A stretch of DNA of 11,308 nucleotides from an uncultured Lachnospiraceae bacterium (GTDB lineage Bacteria; Bacillota; Clostridia; Lachnospirales; Lachnospiraceae). This document shows, piece after piece, positions 5,827 to 11,308 of this stretch (position 1 is its first letter; the number at the start of each line of letters is the position of its first letter). The stretch covers positions 1 through 11,308 of the forward strand of contig CAMWJQ010000082.1 of NCBI GenBank assembly GCA_947174615.1. Reading direction: 5' to 3'. A program made the position numbers and the translations under genes. The notes under the pieces are model-generated. The model was not told the origin of the DNA. It did not search any database and saw nothing but the letters and a program-made list of their open reading frames with translations.

Positions 5827-6924
5827 TCAGAACCTGTATGCGTTCAGCTTGTCAATGACATACTGCTGTTCCGCTCTCGTCATTCCAGTGTACAGCGGCA
5901 GACTCAGTACTTGATTCGCATACCGTTCCGCAATCGGATAATCACCCTTGTGGCAGCCCAGATATTTATAGCATGCCGCCAGATGCGGCGGTATGGGATA
6001 ATGTATCTGGGTCTGAATATCCTGTTCTGCCAGATATGCCTGCAAAGCATCGCGGTCTGTGCAGCGAATGACATACTGATGATAAATACTCTCTGCCTGC
6101 GCCCTAAGCCTTGGCAGTACAATATTGGGATTGACAATGCCCTCATCATAACGCTGTGCCAACTCCTTGCGCTCCACATTTAACGCGTCCAGATGCCCAA
6201 GCTTCACGCGAAGGAGTGCCGCCTGCATCTCATCCAGTCTGGAATTAACCCCCTCAATCTCATTGTGATAGCGCACTTTGCTGCCGTAGTTTCGCATCAT
6301 GCGCAGTTTGCCCGCAAGCTCCTCATCATCTGTCACAACCGCCCCCGCATCGCCGAACGCACCGAGGTTTTTTGTCGGATAAAAACTAAAACAGCCTGCC
6401 CTGCCAAACGTGCCAGTCATCTGTCCGCCAAAACATGCCCCATGGGACTGGGCACAGTCCTCGATCAATTCCAGATGATGCTTTTTGGCAAGCTCCACGA
6501 TCGGCGCCATGTTGGACGCTTGTCCATACAGATGTGTCACCAGCACAGCCTTTGTCTTGTCCGTGATCGCCGCATCAATTTTTGCCGCATCAATATTATA
6601 GTGTTCGTCCGGCTCCACAAATACCGGAACCGCACCGTTTTCCGTGATGCCAAGCACCGTCGCAATGTACGTGTTGGACTGCACGAGAACCTCGTCTCCC
6701 GCGCCAATGCCAAGCGCCCGCACCGATAAAACCAATGCGTCAAGTCCTGAGTTTAATCCCACACAGTACTTCCGCCCTGTGTACATGGCAAACGCTTTCT
6801 CAAATGCAAGCACCTCATTGCCAAGCACATACCACCCAGACCGCAGCACCCGCAGCGCCGCCTCCTCATACTCTGCCTGATACATCTGAAACTGTCTGTC
6901 CAGTACATTACACTTTATCTGCAT
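5827..6924 (-). CDS. fdtB: dTDP-3-keto-6-deoxyhexose aminotransferase (DegT/DnrJ/EryC1, FdtB/QdtB-like)
   Basis: A PLP-dependent aminotransferase of 365 residues, the usual length for the sugar aminotransferase (DegT/AHBA synthase) family. Key features are SGLDAL (59-64) in the cofactor phosphate region, HLYGQ (131-135), EDCAQSHGA (155-163) with Asp156 placed to contact the pyridine nitrogen, FYPTKNLGAFGDAG (181-194) with Lys185 as the Schiff-base lysine, RNYGS (211-215), NSRLDEMQAA (227-236) and IHYPIPPH (307-314). FdtB/QdtB enzymes aminate C-3 of dTDP-3-keto-6-deoxyhexose, and the ketoisomerase two genes downstream would make that substrate. ATG at 6922-6924 follows a strong GGAGGGG and overlaps the acyltransferase 3' end by 17 bases. 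Family membership is certain. The C-3 specificity rests on resemblance and on the fdtA-like gene nearby, and C-4 aminotransferases (WecE, PglE type) are the main alternative. Confidence 0.9.
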   Translation of the reverse strand: MQIKCNVLDRQFQMYQAEYEEAALRVLRSGWYVLGNEVLAFEKAFAMYTGRKYCVGLNSGLDALVLSVRALGIGAGDEVLVQSNTYIATVLGITENGAVPVFVEPDEHYNIDAAKIDAAITDKTKAVLVTHLYGQASNMAPIVELAKKHHLELIEDCAQSHGACFGGQMTGTFGRAGCFSFYPTKNLGAFGDAGAVVTDDEELAGKLRMMRNYGSKVRYHNEIEGVNSRLDEMQAALLRVKLGHLDALNVERKELAQRYDEGIVNPNIVLPRLRAQAESIYHQYVIRCTDRDALQAYLAEQDIQTQIHYPIPPHLAACYKYLGCHKGDYPIAERYANQVLSLPLYTGMTRAEQQYVIDKLNAYRF

Positions 6925-7960
6925 GAACGCCCCTCCATACTCTCTTTGTTCCTTTTACAATATAATACAATAACAGTGTAAAAGCAATCGAACACACCGG
7001 CGTAAACAAATAGCTATATACCATGCTGCTCCCCAAAACAGCGCTTCCCGGTCCATTTACAACTTTCCACAAAACCTTTGCGCCAAGGTATTCCACGACA
7101 ATTCTCTCCAAAATATAGATTTCCAATGTATATTGCCCAATGTCGCCGATCAGGTCACAAATTTTGTTTGCCGGAAACGCCTCATCCAGCCTTCTTGCAA
7201 ACAAAAGAATCACAAAACAGCCTGTAAATCCAATCAGCCAGCGAAACACGTCAATTATAAACTGCTCTATCACACCATATTCTGACGCCAGCAGACTCAT
7301 GCCCGACGAATAAATAAAGTGCTTGTCACGAAAGTTTTGCAGCAGCATAGGAAAAAGCACGATAGAAAAAAGCTCAAATTTTGACAGCTTTTTCAGATCT
7401 GCTTTTTCTATATAGTAGCCTGTCACAAAATACGGAAACAGATAGAGATTGTATTCACTATATGGCAAAAACACAAATAAAGCAAACACTGCTGCAAAAA
7501 TAACAATCACTATTTTATTGTCGCCCAATTTCCGCACAAGGGCATCTGCTGCAAGCAGCGCCACAGAGCACATGAACATACACCACAGAAACCAGATATT
7601 GCCAATCTCCTCAAACAGCATCGCAATACTCACAGGATACGCGTCACTGCCAAGCAGCCGCTCAACTGTTAACTTGACCACGTAAAACCCGGCTCCGCCA
7701 AGCACTGCCGGAACTGCGATATGCACAAGTTTTTTTTCTAAATTCTGCATCAAGCTGCGCCTGCCTGCGGACTTTGCCAGAAAAAATCCGCTGATTAGCA
7801 GAAAGAGCGGCATATGAAACGAATAGATGAAAATAAATGCCTTGTTGGCAAAAAGCTCGATGTTACCGCCGCCAAACTGTATGGTATGTCCCCATACGAC
7901 GAGGAAGATCGCAATTCCCTTGAGTAGATCCCAGTATTTGATTCTTGCTTGTTTTCCCAT
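6908..7960 (-). CDS. Acyltransferase-3 family membrane O-acetyltransferase
   Basis: A protein of 350 residues starting at ATG 7958-7960 after a GTAGGA ribosome binding site. The N-terminus IKYWDLLKGIAIFLVVWGHTIQF (8-30) is the hallmark of the acyltransferase-3 family (OafA/WecH/fucose-4-O-acetylase type), with His25 the conserved histidine of the first helix. SFHMPLFLLISGFF (47-60) is the second conserved segment. About ten hydrophobic helices follow, with no fused SGNH domain. These proteins usually carry acetyl (or succinyl) groups across the membrane onto surface sugars. The 17-base overlap with the aminotransferase gene suggests coupled translation and a role on the same glycan. It could supply O-acetylation of any residue. 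Whether it could N-acylate the amino sugar in place of the absent FdtC/QdtC is only speculation. Confidence 0.88.
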   Translation of the reverse strand: MGKQARIKYWDLLKGIAIFLVVWGHTIQFGGGNIELFANKAFIFIYSFHMPLFLLISGFFLAKSAGRRSLMQNLEKKLVHIAVPAVLGGAGFYVVKLTVERLLGSDAYPVSIAMLFEEIGNIWFLWCMFMCSVALLAADALVRKLGDNKIVIVIFAAVFALFVFLPYSEYNLYLFPYFVTGYYIEKADLKKLSKFELFSIVLFPMLLQNFRDKHFIYSSGMSLLASEYGVIEQFIIDVFRWLIGFTGCFVILLFARRLDEAFPANKICDLIGDIGQYTLEIYILERIVVEYLGAKVLWKVVNGPGSAVLGSSMVYSYLFTPVCSIAFTLLLYYIVKGTKRVWRGVHADKV

Positions 7961-7993
7961 GATTTTTATCCTACTATCTTTTTTATATATTTT

Positions 7994-9115
7994 TTATTTC
8001 ATTCTTTTTCTATATTTGTCTATGATCTCAATCATTCTCGCGGACGACTTTTCCCACACAAAATGTTCCATCACACGCTGGTGCGCCTGTTGTCCGACTC
8101 CTGTCCAAGCACCCGTTTCCAGACAATCTATGAGTGCCTGCTCGCTGTCACACAGATATCCGCTCTGTCCGTTCTGAACTATGACCTCCGGTCCTGGCGC
8201 CCGGAGCGCAGCAACACAACACTCATAGTACATCGCCTCCAAAATCGCCATGCCAAAGATTTCCGTCGCACAATAATTCACATAGCAGTCCGCAATTCGG
8301 TACAGCTCCCACATCCGGTCATTGGGCACCTGCCCTATGCTCCGAACCACATCACGCAGTGAAAGCGCGTCAATCTTTGCCTCCACCTCAGAAAGAAGCT
8401 CGCCCTGTCCAATCATTAAAAACCGATATTTAGGGTTTTTCTGATACAATCCGCAAAAAATTTCTACGAGACGGACAGGATTCTTTTCAGCCCGCATCCT
8501 GCCAACATACAAAAGCACTTGATCCTCAGGTTGGTACGCCCACTGCTTCCGCAGTTGGTTCTTGTCATACTGCGCATAATCCTGCTTTAGCAGCGTTTCA
8601 TCCAATCCGACAGGCACCACATAGACTCGGCGTGCGCCCTTCTGTCTCAGCTCTGTTTCAAGCTGCGGTCCCTTTACGATGGTCGGTATTCTTTTATAAT
8701 ACTTTATATTATTACACAGAAGATCCACGAGCTTACGTTTCCATGCAGACACATTGTTGCTATGCGCCACGCCGATATAGGGCATACACAGAATGCGGTT
8801 TCGGCTACACCATCTCAGAAAGCTGCCCAGTGCAAGATAATTGTCGGAAGCTGTGATATAGCAGTCTTTATCCTGATCGAGCCGTGTGTAATCCGGAAGT
8901 GCATGTTTGCCAATATGGCGGCACTTCTGATAGACAACCCTCACGCCCTGTCTTTGCTGGCATTCCTCGTCCTGCTCCAGGTCCGGTATCAGATGGTAAA
9001 CGGTAACATCATGACCCGCCGCCGCAAATGCCTTTGCCATACCCTCCGCCTGCGAGTTATAATACTGACTCAGATTTTTATGTTCTGTATTTAACGAAAT
9101 AACTGCCAGCTTCAT
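7994..9115 (-). CDS. Glycosyltransferase family 4 (GT-B fold)
   Basis: A protein of 373 residues with ATG at 9113-9115 behind the strongest ribosome binding site seen here (GGAGGTG, about 10 bases upstream). The N-terminal half begins MKLAVISLNTEHKNLSQYYNSQAEGMAKAF, the acceptor domain, and its GMAKAF helix is typical. The C-terminal donor domain has LLYVGRMRAEKNP (201-213), FLMIGQGEL (232-240) and the EX7E motif EIFGMAILE (285-293). The segment after EX7E reads ECCVAALRAPGPEVI rather than the common G-x-P-V-V-A, a small departure. It is a retaining, cytoplasmic nucleotide-sugar transferase that probably extends a lipid-linked oligosaccharide. Donor and linkage cannot be predicted. It lies 81 bases after the GT2 gene and 33 before the acyltransferase gene. 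A possible short ORF ends on its start codon. Confidence 0.9.
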   Translation of the reverse strand: MKLAVISLNTEHKNLSQYYNSQAEGMAKAFAAAGHDVTVYHLIPDLEQDEECQQRQGVRVVYQKCRHIGKHALPDYTRLDQDKDCYITASDNYLALGSFLRWCSRNRILCMPYIGVAHSNNVSAWKRKLVDLLCNNIKYYKRIPTIVKGPQLETELRQKGARRVYVVPVGLDETLLKQDYAQYDKNQLRKQWAYQPEDQVLLYVGRMRAEKNPVRLVEIFCGLYQKNPKYRFLMIGQGELLSEVEAKIDALSLRDVVRSIGQVPNDRMWELYRIADCYVNYCATEIFGMAILEAMYYECCVAALRAPGPEVIVQNGQSGYLCDSEQALIDCLETGAWTGVGQQAHQRVMEHFVWEKSSARMIEIIDKYRKRMK

Positions 9116-9216
9116 CCACTGAACACCTCCAATCTACCATCTGCCCGCAAACAGTCTGCCGGTGTATCTCCATCCATATAGACAGCCACATGCTGCTTAC
9201 CGATGCATCCATTCAT
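9112..9216 (-). CDS. Possible 34-residue linker ORF or gene remnant
   Basis: An in-frame ATG at 9214-9216 opens 34 codons that run out of the 3' end of the GT2 gene in a different frame, cross the 81-base gap, and end in a TGA sharing the ATGA of the downstream GT4 start. The product reads MNGCIGKQHVAVYMDGD, then TPADCLRADGRLEVFSG. It has no recognisable domain. There is no convincing ribosome binding site before the ATG, so it would depend on re-initiation after the GT2 stop. It may be a coupling peptide, the eroded tail of a lost gene, or chance. Confidence 0.22.
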   Translation of the reverse strand: MNGCIGKQHVAVYMDGDTPADCLRADGRLEVFSG

Positions 9217-9940
9217 ATAAATGACTCTTAAAAGTCACAAAATAATAGCGCCTCCTGCTCATATATCCTCTGCGGTACCGAATGCGCGCATTTTCACGCA
9301 CCCCGATCTGACTGCTCGACATGCCGCCGAGCTGAAAATTTGACAGGACACTCAAAACCGGTGTAAATACTACCTTCTTAGACTCATAAAAGCGCAGCAT
9401 CAAGTCATAGTCCGCCGCCGAGCGGTACTGCGTGTCAAAGACGCCGAACGTATTATATGCTGCCTTTGTCACAAAGCAGGTCGGATGGGTGATCATCTGC
9501 TGCGGCAGAAAGTCATGATGATAGATCAATGTCGCCTTCTCCCTGCCGTCCAGATACGTCCGCTGCAACCCGTACACCACTTCATATGGATTGCCCTGAT
9601 AATTATTCACAACCTGCCAGACGGTGTCCGGTTCATACCAGTCATCGCTGTTGACAATGCCGACCAGTTGTCCCGACGCGATACGGATGCCCTTGTTCAT
9701 CGCATCGTAAATCCCATGATCTTTCTTTGATAAAACAACAAGTTTCTCTGGAAGCCGATCGCGATGTTTTTTGATTCGTTCCAGTGTCGTGTCTGTGGAA
9801 CCACCGTCGATAATAATGTATTCTATATTGCTGTAGGTCTGATGCTCAATGCACGCCAATGTCTTTTCAATTGTCTTTTCGCTGTTGTAACATGGTGTGA
9901 TGATTGATACCAAAATATTCTGACTGCCCGTGTTCTCCAT
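9197..9940 (-). CDS. Glycosyltransferase family 2 (GT-A fold)
   Basis: A protein of 247 residues that opens with VSIITPCYNS (11-20), the first strand of the GT2 nucleotide-binding fold. It continues with IIIDGGSTDTT (42-52), HGIYDAMNKGI (75-85), the DxD-type NSDDW (97-101), and the acceptor-side HPTCFV (152-157) and ADYDLMLR (176-183). The length is normal for short GT2 enzymes of polysaccharide clusters such as the WcaA/WbbD-like group. It is an inverting, cytoplasmic transferase and probably soluble or peripheral, since the C-terminus is basic (YRRGYMSRRRYY) without a clear membrane helix. ATG at 9938-9940 lies 9 bases after the GT4 stop. The nearest ribosome binding site, GGGAG, sits inside that gene and is rather distant (about 14 bases), so re-initiation after the GT4 stop is likely. 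The donor sugar is unknown. Confidence 0.92.
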   Translation of the reverse strand: MENTGSQNILVSIITPCYNSEKTIEKTLACIEHQTYSNIEYIIIDGGSTDTTLERIKKHRDRLPEKLVVLSKKDHGIYDAMNKGIRIASGQLVGIVNSDDWYEPDTVWQVVNNYQGNPYEVVYGLQRTYLDGREKATLIYHHDFLPQQMITHPTCFVTKAAYNTFGVFDTQYRSAADYDLMLRFYESKKVVFTPVLSVLSNFQLGGMSSSQIGVRENARIRYRRGYMSRRRYYFVTFKSHLYEWMHR

Positions 9941-9949
9941 TTTTTCTTA

Positions 9950-11119
9950 TTATTCTCCCAATATGGCGCTGTAAATTTGCTCTAGCTGGCTTGCGACTGC
10001 CTGACTGCTGAATCTCGTCTGTACAGATGCCCGTATCCTGCCAGAATCATATTGATGCGAAGACACAATCATCTGCTGCATCGCATGTTCCAGCGCGCTG
10101 ACTTCCTCAACAGGCACCAGCACTCCATTGTCCGGCGTTACAAAATCATCCGGTCCGCCGCACGCGGTGGCGATCACTGGCTTTCCGCATGCCATCGCTT
10201 CTATATAGACAACACCAAATGTCTCATAACGGCTTGGCAGTACAAAGCAGTCACAGGAAGTCATCTGACGTGCTGTCTGCTGCCGGTCCAGCTCTCCCAG
10301 AAATGTTACTGTATTCGAAATTCCATACTCCTCACACCATTTTACTGCTTTTTGCAGCGCCTGTCCACCACCGCCCACAACAAGCCTTGCCTGCGGACAG
10401 TTTTTCTGAATGGTCCTCCACGCCCGAAGCAGAATATCAATACCTTTTTTTCTAAGCTGATCTTCTGTCTGCATATAACACAGGCAAAAAAATGTGAAGT
10501 ATTCTGTTCTGGCATCATTTTGCTTGAAAAAATCACAATCCACAACATTTCCTACAACCTGTATCTCCTGCTTTTTTTTGTACGCCGACAAAACTTCGCG
10601 AAAGGCACTGCTGACACACAGTACCTTTGCCGCGCGCTGGAACGCCTGTGTGATATACCGGTTATTTTTCCTGCTGATCTGATCTCTGTGGAGCTGAAAC
10701 ATGGTTGCATGTTCTGTGATCACATAAGGAACACCAATCTGCTGCGAGAGCGCCATCGCTGCTTGACCAGCCCACACGCAGCAGTGTGCATGGAGAATGT
10801 CCGGCTGCATCCTGCCCTTGATTTTTGTCTCATAAAGCAAGGTTATGCCTTTGACAAAAGCCTTTCTGTGTCCTTCCATGCCATGTTTTAACGGACAGAA
10901 CATCTTTTTCCTGTAAACTTTGATATTGTCAATGATGTCTGTCGTCTGTTCCTCATAGACAAGCCACTCCTTGATATATTTGACGGAATACGTATCACAG
11001 TACAATATTATCACCTGATGCCCTGCTTTTCTTAGTGCCTTTGCCTGCTCCAAAAAGAAGCTCCCCACGGTCGGACGGCGCTTTGTCTGAAAAAATGATG
11101 GTATGATAATGATATTCAT
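9950..11119 (-). CDS. Glycosyltransferase family 4 (GT-B fold)
   Basis: A protein of 389 residues. The N-terminal domain shows MNIIIIPSFFQTKRRPTVGSFF, HAHCCVWAGQAA (110-121) and ITEHATMF (134-141), all usual for GT4 acceptor domains. The C-terminal domain shows LRKKGIDILLRAW (222-234), LVVGGGGQ (246-253), VTFLGELDR (271-279), the EX7E motif ETFGVVYIE (299-307) and MACGKPVIATACGGPDDFV (309-327). It is a complete retaining transferase by motif content and length. The start codon lies three bases after the preceding stop, with AGAGGG about ten bases upstream, so it is part of the same transcript and probably translated in coupling. It resembles WcaL/EpsD-type capsule and exopolysaccharide transferases. 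Donor and acceptor are not predictable. Confidence 0.92.
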   Translation of the reverse strand: MNIIIIPSFFQTKRRPTVGSFFLEQAKALRKAGHQVIILYCDTYSVKYIKEWLVYEEQTTDIIDNIKVYRKKMFCPLKHGMEGHRKAFVKGITLLYETKIKGRMQPDILHAHCCVWAGQAAMALSQQIGVPYVITEHATMFQLHRDQISRKNNRYITQAFQRAAKVLCVSSAFREVLSAYKKKQEIQVVGNVVDCDFFKQNDARTEYFTFFCLCYMQTEDQLRKKGIDILLRAWRTIQKNCPQARLVVGGGGQALQKAVKWCEEYGISNTVTFLGELDRQQTARQMTSCDCFVLPSRYETFGVVYIEAMACGKPVIATACGGPDDFVTPDNGVLVPVEEVSALEHAMQQMIVSSHQYDSGRIRASVQTRFSSQAVASQLEQIYSAILGE

Positions 11120-11122
11120 CGT

Positions 11123-11308
11123 TTATTTCCCTCTTTTCAACAAGATCCTTATCCAACTTTTCGACTGCTTCACTGCCTCCCAGCCCATGCCGTTTCCGAT
11201 CATGTACCACAGCTTTTCACGGAAGAACATCTTCGCCTCCGTAAGTTTTAGCGGCACTGAACTTTTCCCTGTGATCGAGCCGCCGGAAATTCTATAGTAA
11301 ATCAGTTC
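11123..11308 (-). CDS. C-terminal 61 residues of a probable GT2 glycosyltransferase (partial)
   Basis: The frame is open from the window edge to TAA at 11123-11125. The visible tail begins ELIYYRISGGSITGKSS and ends in a basic stretch (SWIRILLKRGK). The YYRISGGSIT piece resembles the end of the catalytic domain in many GT2 enzymes, which often read YRxHGGS followed by helices. The rest is too short to classify. Three bases separate its stop from the next ATG, so it heads the same operon or continues it. It could be any surface-glycan enzyme, and the GT2 call is tentative. Confidence 0.5.
   Translation of the reverse strand, partial: ELIYYRISGGSITGKSSVPLKLTEAKMFFREKLWYMIGNGMGWEAVKQSKSWIRILLKRGK

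Noticed and set aside
6193..6729. A 178-codon plus-strand open frame opposite the aminotransferase gene.
   Set aside because: It has no domain or ribosome binding site, and the opposite strand carries all the aminotransferase motifs.
10052..10891. A 279-codon plus-strand open frame opposite the GT4 gene.
   Set aside because: Its product is rich in Cys, His and Leu with no recognisable domain, and it mirrors a clear GT4 gene in the opposite strand. It is a codon-usage shadow.

Overview
The window is one stretch of a cell-surface glycan biosynthesis locus. All credible genes lie on the minus strand, so transcription runs from position 11308 down to 1. No gap between genes exceeds about 100 bases, and several genes overlap or nearly touch. 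The reading is therefore a single long operon cut by both window edges, with no convincing internal promoter or terminator. The strong AGGAG-type ribosome binding sites, the moderate base composition and the gene families (DUF6020-like membrane protein, PglK-like ABC exporter, GT-D transferases) suggest a Gram-positive Clostridia, plausibly Lachnospiraceae. That is an inference from style, not from a marker gene.

In transcription order: the C-terminus of a probable family 2 glycosyltransferase (11123-11308); a GT4 transferase (9950-11119); a GT2 transferase (9197-9940); a possible 34-codon linker ORF (9112-9216); a second GT4 transferase (7994-9115); an acyltransferase-3 membrane O-acetylase (6908-7960); a FdtB/QdtB-like sugar aminotransferase (5827-6924); a 13-bp x 6 tandem repeat forming the leader of the next gene (5731-5808); a large polytopic DUF6020/GT-C-like membrane protein (3763-5727); a FdtA/QdtA-type dTDP-hexose 3,4-ketoisomerase (3317-3766, TTG start); a stand-alone GT-D (DUF1792) transferase (2539-3363); a GT-A + GT-D fusion protein (850-2523); and the N-terminal transmembrane part of a PglK-like ABC flippase (1-803).

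As a working model, the isomerase and aminotransferase convert dTDP-4-keto-6-deoxyglucose to a dTDP-3-amino-3,6-dideoxyhexose (Fuc3N or Qui3N type). The cytoplasmic GT2, GT4 and GT-D enzymes assemble an oligosaccharide on a lipid carrier, and the ABC protein flips it. The acyltransferase and the DUF6020 protein may modify or transfer sugars at the outer face. RmlA, RmlB and the N-acetyltransferase FdtC/QdtC are not in the window.

The points most worth a second look are: the tandem repeat that supplies the ribosome binding site of the DUF6020 gene; the loss of a conserved active-site histidine in the ketoisomerase; the GT-A/GT-D fusion with an altered metal motif and a nine-A tract at its domain hinge; and the 89-bp near-identical stretch shared by the two GT-D genes.
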